Source: an uncultured Muribaculaceae bacterium (GTDB lineage: Bacteria > Bacteroidota > Bacteroidia > Bacteroidales > Muribaculaceae). Taken from it: a DNA stretch of 64,000 nucleotides. Of this stretch, positions 33,789 through 42,466 are shown piece by piece (the stretch's first letter is position 1; each line of letters begins with the position of its first letter). A program made the translations under genes and the position numbers. The stretch lies in contig CAJTWH010000012.1 of assembly GCA_910579995.1 (NCBI GenBank), positions 24,922-88,921 of the forward strand. The letters run 5' to 3'. The notes under the pieces were generated by a model, which saw only the letters and a list, made by a program, of their open reading frames with translations, had not been told where the DNA came from and did not search any database.

Positions 33789-34005
33789 GGCGGCTGCGGT
33801 GTGGCTGCTCTGCCTGCCCATAGTATTCTACCGCTCATGTATCTCCCCTTTCACGCCGCCGAGCTGCCGCTTCACCCCCACATGCAGCCAATATGCCCTT
33901 GAGGCATTGCGCAAGCACGGGCCGATAAAAGGTATGTGGCTGGCGATAAAACGTATATGCCGCTGTCACCCATGGGGAGGCTGCGGATATGACCCCGTGC
34001 CGTGA
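33763..34005 (+). CDS. yidD: Membrane protein insertion efficiency factor YidD
   Basis: 80 aa. Amphipathic N-terminal helix and the family signature FYRSCISPFTPPSCRFTPTC followed by SQYALEALRKHG and HPWGGCGYDPVP. All three conserved cysteine positions are present. YidD helps membrane-protein insertion near YidC. Start at ATG 33763 inside the rnpA end, a classic rnpA-yidD overlap. Confidence 0.92.
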   Translation: MHLIAKSLRAAAVWLLCLPIVFYRSCISPFTPPSCRFTPTCSQYALEALRKHGPIKGMWLAIKRICRCHPWGGCGYDPVP

Positions 34006-34007
34006 AT

Positions 34008-34580
34008 ATGGACCTCCATGACTTCGACGACATCCACTCCCACTACCGGCGCGGCCCACGGATAATCACAAACATCAGCCCCGGCGAAGAAATCACCACT
34101 GCGCAAGGCCATGCATGGTATAGCGTAGGCATACACCCATGGGATAGCGACACCGCCTCCGCCGCCACCATCGAATCACTTCGCCGCATGGCCGCCGACC
34201 CTCGCGTGGTCGCCATAGGAGAAGCCGGCCTCGACGCAACAAAAGGCGCCGATGACGCCACTCAGGAAGCTCTCTTCTTGGAGCAGGCCAAGATTGCAGA
34301 AGAAGTAGCCAAACCGCTGATAATACATTGTGTAGGCCGCTTCGGCCGCATTATGGAATTGCGCCGGCAGTTCAAGCCCTCCCAACGCTGGATAATACAC
34401 GGCTTCCGCCGCAAACCCGAGCTCGCCCGCCAGCTCATCGCCGCAGGATTCGACATCAGCCTCGGCCTGCGCTACAACCCCGGCGTAACCGCCGCCATAC
34501 CGCCACAACACATCTATCATGAAACAGACTGCGACAGACCCGATGAGGAGTCCGCCGCCGACTTAACAAACAATCCGTAA
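34008..34580 (+). CDS. TatD family metal-dependent hydrolase
   Basis: 190 aa from ATG 34008 (a GTG two codons upstream at 34002 overlaps the yidD stop). Metal-binding landmarks: DIHSHYRRG (HxH), GEAGLD, IIHCVGRF and IIHGFRRK. Shorter than classical TatD (about 260 aa), as in Bacteroidales relatives that lack the distal end. TatD proteins are DNases or D-aminoacyl-hydrolase-like enzymes; the substrate here is unknown. Last gene of the hemD-rnpA-yidD set. Confidence 0.82.
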   Translation: MDLHDFDDIHSHYRRGPRIITNISPGEEITTAQGHAWYSVGIHPWDSDTASAATIESLRRMAADPRVVAIGEAGLDATKGADDATQEALFLEQAKIAEEVAKPLIIHCVGRFGRIMELRRQFKPSQRWIIHGFRRKPELARQLIAAGFDISLGLRYNPGVTAAIPPQHIYHETDCDRPDEESAADLTNNP

Positions 34581-34725
34581 AATTTTTCCACTACAAAATT
34601 ACTACCTCTCCACATCCTCCACAATACTCAAAAATAGGTATTTATCAAAAAACTTCCACTCCACAGTTCCATTTTGGAGATAATGAGAGTGTGTGATGTT
34701 ATTCGAGCTATCCAAAATCAAAATA

Positions 34726-34757
34726 TTTGTCTATATTGTTATTTTATTGTATCTTTG
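34726..34757 (+). promoter_or_regulatory. Promoter of the toxin-antitoxin-like pair
   Basis: TTTG (34726-34729), 20-bp spacer, -7 TATCTTTG (34750-34757). The predicted start near 34762 lies after the upstream in-frame ATG at 34674 and fixes the first gene's start at 34779. The preceding 34581-34725 is AT-rich with no gene visible. Confidence 0.72.
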
Positions 34758-34778
34758 CTCAATCAAAACCTACCGCGA

Positions 34779-34967
34779 ATGGCCATGACGATAAATTCTT
34801 CACCTATATTGGAAGGTGAATCAGCAAGATTATTTATAGAAGAAGCCGAAATCAACGGCAAACATGCCACTCCTCGACTCACAGAGGAGCGGGAGGCCGA
34901 ACTGCGCGAGATTGAAACCCGTTCGCGCAAGCTCCTATCCATGATTTTAGGCCGGAAGAATGGATAA
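34779..34967 (+). CDS. Small putative antitoxin upstream of GNAT protein
   Basis: 62 aa (MAMTINSSPILEGESARLF...), strongly charged, predicted mostly helical with an ERE.ELREIE.R segment; alternative start two codons in (34785). No DNA-binding fold is certain. The gene overlaps the downstream GNAT start by 8 bp. Inference from size, order and overlap: antitoxin of a GNAT-type toxin-antitoxin pair. It may also be a simple accessory protein. Confidence 0.6.
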   Translation: MAMTINSSPILEGESARLFIEEAEINGKHATPRLTEEREAELREIETRSRKLLSMILGRKNG

Positions 34968-35568
34968 ATCTTCTGAATTTATCCTTACCAGAGACGCTGA
35001 GAAGCTACCCTACACCAAGGATGTAGCTTCTTATTGCTCCCCTTTTTCGTGCAATGACAATGATCTTGATGAATTTTTCTCCAGTGATGCTTTTTTCTAC
35101 GACAACGAGCTTATAGGCAAAACCTACGCTTGGGTGAATGCAACAGATACCCGACAAATACTCGGGCTTATCACATTGGCCAACGACAGCATTAAAGCCC
35201 ATACTATAGCGCCTGCAGCAAGAAACAGACTTCAACGAGGTGTCACAAATGCCAAACGAGGTATAAATTTCCCTGCGGTACTTATCGGTCGCTTAGGTGT
35301 TTCAGCAGTCTGTCAAGGCAAAGGGATGAATGTCGGCAGTCAGATTCTTGGCTACATCAAGGATTGGTTTCGCTCAAGCGATAATAAAACCGGATGTCGG
35401 TTTCTTGTTGTTGACGCCTACAACAACGCCCGCACAATACATTTTTATCAGAAGAACGGCTTCAAGACATTATATAAGATAGAACAGGAAGAACGCGATT
35501 TTCTCCAACTGAAACCCGAAGAACCATTAGAAACACGATTCATGTTTTTCGACTTGAAGAACAAGTGA
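34960..35568 (+). CDS. GNAT family N-acetyltransferase (TacT/AtaT-like toxin candidate)
   Basis: 202 aa. N-terminal FSCNDNDLDEFFSSDAFFY and LIGKTYAWV, then the acetyl-CoA site LIGRLGVSAVCQGKGMNVGS (R/Q-x-x-G-x-G/A-like), and the C-terminal FLVVDAYNNARTIHFYQKNGF. This layout (short N-terminus, LIGRLAV-type strand, YQKNGF end) is the one seen in tRNA-acetylating TacT/AtaT toxins. Substrate unknown. A house-keeping acetyltransferase is the alternative. Confidence 0.75.
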   Translation: MDKSSEFILTRDAEKLPYTKDVASYCSPFSCNDNDLDEFFSSDAFFYDNELIGKTYAWVNATDTRQILGLITLANDSIKAHTIAPAARNRLQRGVTNAKRGINFPAVLIGRLGVSAVCQGKGMNVGSQILGYIKDWFRSSDNKTGCRFLVVDAYNNARTIHFYQKNGFKTLYKIEQEERDFLQLKPEEPLETRFMFFDLKNK

Positions 35569-35875
35569 TTGAGTCCTAAAGAGTATTTTGTGAGTCGTCT
35601 TGTAGACGCCATTACCTGTATCGCCGACAGACGTGAGCTGCAAGAACATTAAGTCAGCAAATTATGGTTTATATGGGCATTTATTTATATTTATTATTAT
35701 TTTATTGGCAAAATCTTTGTTGGTTTAGGAAATTTTATATACTTTAGCCGCAGATTTAAGCAATTTTAGATTTGGTCTTTTTTACTTTATCTATAATACA
35801 CTTTCAAATCTAAACTCTATACAACTAATATACCAATTTTTATTTGTTCTATCATTTCACAATTCGCTTTATTCA
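35569..35875. other. AT-rich non-coding gap before the large lipoprotein
   Basis: About 307 bp with no supported gene. Very AT-rich from 35650 on. TTTG-rich text is present (near 35716-35724 and 35771-35774) but no clean -33/-7 pair. It presumably holds the lipoprotein promoter; a phase-variable control region is possible but no flanking inverted repeat is visible. Confidence 0.4.
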
Positions 35876-38800
35876 ATGAGTAAAAAAATCTTAGCACTTC
35901 TCGTATTGGCAACGACGCTATTACCGTTCGGTTGCAAGTACGACGACACGGAGCTCTGGAACTCCGTGAACGACCTCGACGACCGCGTAGGGAAGCTCGA
36001 GGTGGCTGTTGAGCAGCTCAACGGCAATGTAAAGACTCTCTCCGACCTCATGACAGGCAAACTCTTCATTCAGAGCATTGAAGACAAAGGCAACGGCGTC
36101 CGTGTAGTCCACTTCATCAATGCCGCCGGCGAGGAATCGACAATGGAAATCGCAAACGGCAAAGACGGTGTCAACGGTGCTGACGGCGCAGCGGGTACCG
36201 ATGGCAAAGACGGCGCCGACGGTGCAGCCGGCAAGGATGGCCAGACGCCGGTGGTTTCTGTACGTCAGGATTCCGATGGCAACTGGTATTGGACCGTCAA
36301 CGGAGATTTTATCCTTGACAGCGACGGCAACAAGCTGCGTGCCAACGGTATAGATGGCATAAATGGAGCCGATGGCAAAGATGGTGCCGATGGCAAAGAT
36401 GGCGCCAACGGCAATGACGGAGCTGACGGCGCACCCGGCAGCGATGGCAAAGACGGAGCCGACGGCAAGGATGGACAAGACGCCATCGCACCGGCCTTCC
36501 GTATCGACAACGGCCGCTGGATGATGTCGCTCGACCAAGGTCTGACATGGATGGAATGTGGCCAGGCTACCGGCAAAGACGGCGACGCCTTCTTCACCGA
36601 CGCACAGACGAGCGCCGACGGCAAACTCGCCTATCTCACGCTGGCCGACGGCACCGTGCTGACATTCGAAATATACAATCAATTCGGCATTTCTTTCGAT
36701 ATCGAAAAGACTATCGTTCAAGAAGGTCAGACACGTGATATCAGCTTCACCGTCACCGGCATGACGGCCGAGACTTCTGTAGAGGCCATCGGCAAGAACG
36801 GATGGGAAGCCGACACTGAGCTTGGCAGCGACGGACGCGGCACTCTCACCGTCACAGCCCCCGACAAGACCGGCTATGGCAAAGTAATCGTGCTGCTCAG
36901 CGACGGCGCTGACCGCACCATCATGCGCACTCTCACATTCCTCGCCGGCACAGTAAAAGCTTCCACAAGCTCAGTCGAAGTGCCCACTTCAGGCACAAAC
37001 GCACAGACAGTCAGCGTGGAGACAAATATCGACTTCACCCCCGAAGTCGCCGAGGAAGCACAGGCATGGCTCAGCATTGTGCCCTCAGGCCGCGCCGACG
37101 CCACACGCACAGAGACATTCCAGATCAAGGCAGAGGCTACCGACTCCCCCTCGCCCCGCAGCGGCCTGATCTATCTCAAATCTGACAAAGGCGCTGTATT
37201 GGAGACCGTCCTTATCGTGCAGACACCCGTCACCTTCGACGCCACTGACCTCGTGTTCCGCGTAGATCCGTCGCAGAGCCTCAACACCAAAGGCGTCATC
37301 CTGCCCATCTATGCCATATCGGGCACCATCACTATCGATTGGGGCGACGGCACAGAGCCGCAGGAAATCACCACCATGACCACCACGGCCACACGCTATC
37401 CATCGCACATCTACTCTGACAAGAACCGCCAATATAATGTTGTTGTCAAAGGCAAGGTGACAAATATCCAAGGTAATACGGCATCTTATATCGCCGGTGT
37501 CACCGAAATCGCACAGTGGGGCACGGGCAACGCCTATACCAATGTGGTATTGAACAACACCCCGATCACTTATCTCCCCGAAGCCAAAGGCAGTGAGTTT
37601 GCGGCTGTTACAAAATTCAGCTTCGGCAGCAACACCAAACTTGTCAACATCAGCCCCAAACTTTTCCACGGCACCACCAATAAGGTGAAAGCACTCAGCA
37701 GCGTATTCTACAACTGCTCGTCGCTCAAGAGCATACCTTCAGGCCTCTTCGACGGCATGACTTGGCTCACAACCATGGATAAGGTTTTCCAAAGTTGCTC
37801 GAGCCTTACCGATGTGCCTGCCGACCTGCTCAAAGACCAGACCGCTGTCACAAACATCGGTTATTTCTTCAGCGGCTGCAAATCGCTCACCGCAATACCC
37901 GCCGACTTCTTCAAGTCGCAGACAAAGGTCACCACACTGCAGTATCTCTTCCAGAACTGCGAATCTCTCACCGCACTTCCCGAAGGCTTGCTTCAGCCGA
38001 TGAAAAACACATGCACCAACCTGAACTATACATTCGAAGGCTGCACATCGCTCAAGACCCTTCCGGCCAAGCTGTTCGACGGGTACACAAAAGTCAGCAA
38101 CCTGAGCGCAATGTTCTCAAAATGCACCGGACTTGAAGAGCTCCCGGCCGGCTTCTTCGACTTCGCACAGCTTGTCACCAACTTCCAGAACCTCTTCGAC
38201 GGCTGCACAAGCCTGCGCAAACTCAACTCAGGCTTTGTAAACAACACCAAGTTTACAAGCTACGGTATCAGCTTCGGCTCGATGTTCCGCAACTGCGAGA
38301 GCCTCACATCGCTCCCGGCAGACTTCATACCCGAATATATGTGGAACCGCTGCAACGCCATGGTGACCATGTTCTCCAACTGCAAGAGCCTCGAAAGCTT
38401 CCCCGAGGGCTTCTTCAACGGCCTCGGTGAGGGCAAGAACGCCAGCGGCGCCGTTATCAAGCCCGCCAACATGAATCAGACTTTCATGGGCTGCGAGAAA
38501 CTCAAGACCATGCCTTTTGACATCATTTTCAACTCGACAGGCACACTGCAGCTCACTTCATTCTCAAGCGCTTTCAGCGGATGTAAATCGCTTACAGGCA
38601 CAATTCCGGCCTACAAATTCGAATACAACGGCACCACATACGATGTAATGCCTTGGGAGCGCGTGGATTATCTCAAGAGCAGCGACGCCGATATGGTAGC
38701 CGCCGCCAAGAAAGTATTCGGCACAAGCACCAGTATCAGCGGCTCGGGCTGTTTCACCGACTGCGTCAAGCTCTCCGGCTATGCCGACATCCCCTCTACA

Positions 38801-39919
38801 TGGGGCGGCGCCAACGACGGTATCACAGCAAAACCCGAACTCCGCGTGGAAATCATTCATCCCGAAGGCATGGAATACCACGCCATCTTCTTCGACTTCT
38901 ACGGCAAGGAAGTGACAACACTCAAATACTACCTCTCTACCACCGCCGATATCAAGAAGTATCTTCCCCGCTATGGCAACTCTCTCGAGCAGATGGTCCG
39001 CGAGGGCGGCGTGCAGATTCAGAAAGATGATTACCAGAGCTTCTTCTATGCCCAGCTCAACAGCGAGACCGGAGCCGGCCTGTCTTTTGAAGATGGCGAC
39101 CCCGACACCGAATATGGTATCATCATCCTTGTAGAAAACTCCAAGGGCTACAACGTGAGCTACACCACTGCCTCTACAGGCAGTATGCCCAAAGGCAGCG
39201 ACGACTATGAGGCCTATATGGGCACATGGACTGTAACTCCCTCCGGCACAAGTGTTGAGATGGCAGGTGTAGATGAAAGCGGCAACCCGACAGTAATCAA
39301 TACTCCCACTCCATCGTTTGACATCACCGTAGAACCATACCGAGTAGACGACACATACATCGTGACCGGCTGGGGCTACACCAAGTTCAACAATCACCGG
39401 CTCTTCGCCAAGTTCAACCCCGACACCAAGGCATTCGAAATCTGGAACGGTAAAGCAGGCAACGTACAGGTACAGACAAACTATCCCTTCGGTCCGGCCG
39501 ACAACTCCGACGCCAAGTTCAACAGCTACACCGTCACCTACTACGGCGTAGTCGAAGACCCCAACACCATGCAATACAACTATTGGGGCACCTCAGCCGA
39601 CGAATGTATTCTTGCAGGCAATCTCTTCGGAGAGCGTATCACAATGCTTGGCCAGAAGAGCCCCTCGGCAAGCTCGGCAGAATACGGCGACGTATATTGG
39701 GCAGGCTTCGAGGCTCTGCTCTGCATGGGTTCGATGAGCACTACCCAATACTGGACACCGGTGCAGGTAGTACTACCCGAGTTCGTATTCACCTACAATA
39801 ACATCGACCTCACCTTGCACCACCACGGCCCATACGTCCTGACCCGCAAGGCAGCGGCTGCAAAGGCCGCTAAGGCAAGGACTTCCAAGACTCAGAGCTA
39901 TCAGCTGAACCTTAGATAA
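35876..39919 (+). CDS. Large surface lipoprotein: coiled-coil start, collagen-like GXD repeats, BspA-type LRR
   Basis: 1347 aa. Lipoprotein signal with Cys20 (LLPFGC) followed by KYDDTE, a surface-export-type acidic tail. Residues about 24-60: coiled coil (DUF4988/PL29-lyase N-terminal-like). Residues about 96-125 and 160-207: two runs of G-x-y triplets (9 and 15), mainly GKD/GAD, collagen-like but almost proline-free. Residues about 260-450: Ig/BACON-like strands. Residues about 580-900: roughly ten BspA-type LRRs (pattern F..C.SLT.LPA.LF). C-terminal third: unassigned beta-rich region ending in an Ala/Lys-rich tail. Probably an adhesin or glycan/protein-binding surface protein (inferred). 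The next gene is a secreted protease. Confidence 0.8.
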   Translation: MSKKILALLVLATTLLPFGCKYDDTELWNSVNDLDDRVGKLEVAVEQLNGNVKTLSDLMTGKLFIQSIEDKGNGVRVVHFINAAGEESTMEIANGKDGVNGADGAAGTDGKDGADGAAGKDGQTPVVSVRQDSDGNWYWTVNGDFILDSDGNKLRANGIDGINGADGKDGADGKDGANGNDGADGAPGSDGKDGADGKDGQDAIAPAFRIDNGRWMMSLDQGLTWMECGQATGKDGDAFFTDAQTSADGKLAYLTLADGTVLTFEIYNQFGISFDIEKTIVQEGQTRDISFTVTGMTAETSVEAIGKNGWEADTELGSDGRGTLTVTAPDKTGYGKVIVLLSDGADRTIMRTLTFLAGTVKASTSSVEVPTSGTNAQTVSVETNIDFTPEVAEEAQAWLSIVPSGRADATRTETFQIKAEATDSPSPRSGLIYLKSDKGAVLETVLIVQTPVTFDATDLVFRVDPSQSLNTKGVILPIYAISGTITIDWGDGTEPQEITTMTTTATRYPSHIYSDKNRQYNVVVKGKVTNIQGNTASYIAGVTEIAQWGTGNAYTNVVLNNTPITYLPEAKGSEFAAVTKFSFGSNTKLVNISPKLFHGTTNKVKALSSVFYNCSSLKSIPSGLFDGMTWLTTMDKVFQSCSSLTDVPADLLKDQTAVTNIGYFFSGCKSLTAIPADFFKSQTKVTTLQYLFQNCESLTALPEGLLQPMKNTCTNLNYTFEGCTSLKTLPAKLFDGYTKVSNLSAMFSKCTGLEELPAGFFDFAQLVTNFQNLFDGCTSLRKLNSGFVNNTKFTSYGISFGSMFRNCESLTSLPADFIPEYMWNRCNAMVTMFSNCKSLESFPEGFFNGLGEGKNASGAVIKPANMNQTFMGCEKLKTMPFDIIFNSTGTLQLTSFSSAFSGCKSLTGTIPAYKFEYNGTTYDVMPWERVDYLKSSDADMVAAAKKVFGTSTSISGSGCFTDCVKLSGYADIPSTWGGANDGITAKPELRVEIIHPEGMEYHAIFFDFYGKEVTTLKYYLSTTADIKKYLPRYGNSLEQMVREGGVQIQKDDYQSFFYAQLNSETGAGLSFEDGDPDTEYGIIILVENSKGYNVSYTTASTGSMPKGSDDYEAYMGTWTVTPSGTSVEMAGVDESGNPTVINTPTPSFDITVEPYRVDDTYIVTGWGYTKFNNHRLFAKFNPDTKAFEIWNGKAGNVQVQTNYPFGPADNSDAKFNSYTVTYYGVVEDPNTMQYNYWGTSADECILAGNLFGERITMLGQKSPSASSAEYGDVYWAGFEALLCMGSMSTTQYWTPVQVVLPEFVFTYNNIDLTLHHHGPYVLTRKAAAAKAAKARTSKTQSYQLNLR

Positions 39920-39930
39920 TATGATTCACC

Positions 39931-39966
39931 GGATGGTAGACGCCCTTTTTCCGGCGTCTGCCATCC
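39931..39966 (+). terminator. Strong hairpin after the lipoprotein gene
   Basis: 14-bp stem with one mismatch: GGATGGTAGACGCC / GGCGTCTGCCATCC, loop CTTTTTCC. No U-run follows, so it may be an attenuating or mRNA-stabilising hairpin between the lipoprotein and protease genes rather than a full terminator. Confidence 0.5.
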
Positions 39967-39990
39967 TAATTCATTTAAGATCTGTCAATA

Positions 39991-42357
39991 ATGAATAAAT
40001 ATATAATCACTGCAATATTTCTTGCGGGCGCTATGTCTGTATCAGCGCGTCATCTGACTCCACAGGAGGCTCTCGGAAGGCTGTCGACAACAGAATCAAA
40101 ACGGTTGCCGGCAAAGCTCTCCAAGACTCCGCGTCTCGTTTTCTCTGCTCAGGCCGAGAGCCTTGACCGTGTCTACGTATTCGGCAACGCCTCCGACGAC
40201 GGCTATATGATCTTGAGCGCCGACGACAGCACTCCGGCTTTGCTCGGATATAGCGACTGCGGCTCTTTCGACGCCTCGTCAATGCCCGACAACCTCCGAT
40301 GGTGGCTCGATGAGTATGCCCGCCAGATTGCATACGCCGCACAAAGCGACGACGAGGCCGGTGACGCGACAATTATCTCGCGCCCCGATGTTGCGCCGAA
40401 ACTCACCACCCTTTGGGACCAGATTCAGCCATATAACGATCAGACGCCCTTCTGCAACGGCCTGCCATGCCCTACCGGCTGCGTGGCCACGGCGATGGCG
40501 CAGATCATGAACTGGCACAAATGGCCAGAAAAGCCCACCGGACAAAAGTCATTCAACTCTTATTACATAGGCAACCTGTCGATTGACTTCGACCAACTTA
40601 CATTCGATTGGGACAAAATGCTCGACCGCTACATCCAGAGCAGCCCGCAGGAGAATATCGACGCGGTGGCCACCCTCATGCTCGCCTGTGGATATGCCGC
40701 CGAGATGACCTACCACAACAACTCATCGGGTGCTACAGGCTACAACGCCGTAAACGGCATGATGACCCACTTCGGCTACAGCAAGGCCATGTCGCTCGAA
40801 TGTCGCCAATGGTATGAAATCGACGAGTGGGACAGCCTCGTATACGCCGAGCTTACCGAAAACGGCCCGGTGTACTATGAAGGCAACGGCGACGGGGGCG
40901 GACATGCCTTTGTCTGCGACGGCTACGACAGCGCCACAGGGCTCTTCCACTTCAACTGGGGATGGTCGGGCAGCGGCAACGGATATTACCGTCTGTCGGC
41001 TCTCAACCCGACTGTTCAGGGCACAGGTGGCAACTCTGCCGGATATAACTACACTCAGGATATCATACGCGGTCTCAAAAAGGCCAAGGAGGGCGAGGAT
41101 GAGGATTATACACTCACCGTCGGCCCGGCGATGGGCGTCATGACCCCGTATACAAGCGCCGAACTCGGAGGCACACTCACTCTCAAAGGCTATGACACCA
41201 CCGACGGCTTCAAAAATTATTCCTGCGTGACTATCAAAGACTTTGAGCTTGGCGCACGACTCCACCATGTGGCCACAGGCAAAGACATTGATATTCTCAG
41301 CAACAATGGAGCCTGCGACTTCCCTGCCTATAACAAAATCAATATCATCCGCCTCACGCTCCCCACAGAGCTTGCCGAGGGTGAATATATCATCACTCCG
41401 ATATGGCGCAGCGGCGAAAACGGGCCGTGGCAGGATATGCGCATGACCGTATGGACATGCAACTATGTGAAAATGACCGTAGAAGGCACCACAGCCACAT
41501 TTGATTATGGCGAGGCTGAGGGACGCGTGGAGGCTAAAATCACCGAAGCGCCGGAGTATTTCACCACACACGGCGAATTTACCATCAAGGTGACTCTCAC
41601 CTCTACAGGCTCCAAAGACTTCTCCGGACTGCTGTGCGCCGCCTTCATGCGCTACAACTCCCAAGGTGTGCTTGAGGCTGTAGATCAGGGCGAGGCCGTG
41701 CGTGTAGACATGCGCCAGGGCGAGACTCTCGAATGGGAATATACCTCCAGCCCGCTTGTCGGATATCTCTACGACAGTGAAGACTTCGGCATAGCTGTAG
41801 GCAATGCCAACACCGGCGAGCTCCTGAGCCCCATCTACGCCATAAAGGTAGGTAACCGCTATGGCAAGCTGCAGATGTCAAGCTACAACTTCAGTATCAC
41901 CGGCTCCAACTTCCTCGACCCCTCGGCAGTGTCGGCAAAGACAAATATTAAAGTTGTGAGCGGCGAGTATGAAGGCCCGCTGGCAATCGGATATTCTACC
42001 GTGCGCGACCCCTTTGAGGCCGAGATATTAACCATCGGTGAGCCCGTACACCTTATCGCCGGCGAAGATAAGGAAATCACCATCACCGGAACGATGGACA
42101 ATGTAGAGGCCGGAATGCTCTACTACGCCCATCTGATGTATCAGCAGCCCGACGGCTCATGGGCACAGCTTTCGCAATATCCCGTGACCGTATTCACCGC
42201 ACAGAGCTACTACTCAGGCGTGGAAAACGTCGCTGCCGACAGCGAGGGCGAAGCCGTATACTACGACACCTTCGGCCGCCGCGTAGAAAATCCGGAGCGC
42301 GGAGCGGTATATATCCGCGTCACCCCCTCCGGTAAGGCCACCAAAGTGATATATTGA
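39991..42357 (+). CDS. Secreted C10 family cysteine peptidase (streptopain-like)
   Basis: 788 aa. Signal peptide residues 1-19 (LAGAMSVSA). Pro-domain (about 20-130; YVFGNASDDGYMILSADD is Spi/propeptide-like). Catalytic Cys164 in CPTGCVATAMAQIM and His305 in GGGHAFVCDGYDS, then HFNWGWSGSGNGYY, all diagnostic for C10. Residues about 380-740 are Ig-like beta domains. The C-terminus YYDTFGRRVENPERGAVYI resembles the short type-IX-secretion sorting tail used by many Bacteroidales surface proteins. Likely exported protease acting on host or dietary protein; immediate neighbour of the LRR lipoprotein. Confidence 0.92.
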   Translation: MNKYIITAIFLAGAMSVSARHLTPQEALGRLSTTESKRLPAKLSKTPRLVFSAQAESLDRVYVFGNASDDGYMILSADDSTPALLGYSDCGSFDASSMPDNLRWWLDEYARQIAYAAQSDDEAGDATIISRPDVAPKLTTLWDQIQPYNDQTPFCNGLPCPTGCVATAMAQIMNWHKWPEKPTGQKSFNSYYIGNLSIDFDQLTFDWDKMLDRYIQSSPQENIDAVATLMLACGYAAEMTYHNNSSGATGYNAVNGMMTHFGYSKAMSLECRQWYEIDEWDSLVYAELTENGPVYYEGNGDGGGHAFVCDGYDSATGLFHFNWGWSGSGNGYYRLSALNPTVQGTGGNSAGYNYTQDIIRGLKKAKEGEDEDYTLTVGPAMGVMTPYTSAELGGTLTLKGYDTTDGFKNYSCVTIKDFELGARLHHVATGKDIDILSNNGACDFPAYNKINIIRLTLPTELAEGEYIITPIWRSGENGPWQDMRMTVWTCNYVKMTVEGTTATFDYGEAEGRVEAKITEAPEYFTTHGEFTIKVTLTSTGSKDFSGLLCAAFMRYNSQGVLEAVDQGEAVRVDMRQGETLEWEYTSSPLVGYLYDSEDFGIAVGNANTGELLSPIYAIKVGNRYGKLQMSSYNFSITGSNFLDPSAVSAKTNIKVVSGEYEGPLAIGYSTVRDPFEAEILTIGEPVHLIAGEDKEITITGTMDNVEAGMLYYAHLMYQQPDGSWAQLSQYPVTVFTAQSYYSGVENVAADSEGEAVYYDTFGRRVENPERGAVYIRVTPSGKATKVIY

Positions 42358-42375
42358 AAATTTTACAAAGACGAG

Positions 42376-42409
42376 GCTGCCTGACTTCGCTGTCGGGCAG
42401 CTTCTTTTT
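42376..42409 (+). terminator. Intrinsic terminator after the C10 protease
   Basis: 10-bp stem GCTGCCTGAC / GTCGGGCAGC (one G-T pair), loop TTCGCT, followed by TTCTTTTT. Confidence 0.75.
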
Positions 42410-42454
42410 GCCCTTCACCGCCGGCAGAAGAACTTCCGTATCACATTTTTTGTT

Positions 42455-42462
42455 TAATTTTG
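42455..42462 (+). promoter_or_regulatory. -7 box immediately before the alpha/beta hydrolase
   Basis: TAATTTTG ends 4 bases before ATG 42467; no clear -33. Predicts a leaderless mRNA, as for the genes at 31070, 44361 and 57570. Confidence 0.5.
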
Positions 42463-42466
42463 CAGA

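Noticed and set aside
35569..35875. Invertible promoter upstream of the surface lipoprotein
   Set aside because: I looked for flanking inverted repeats and an adjacent tyrosine or serine recombinase and found neither.
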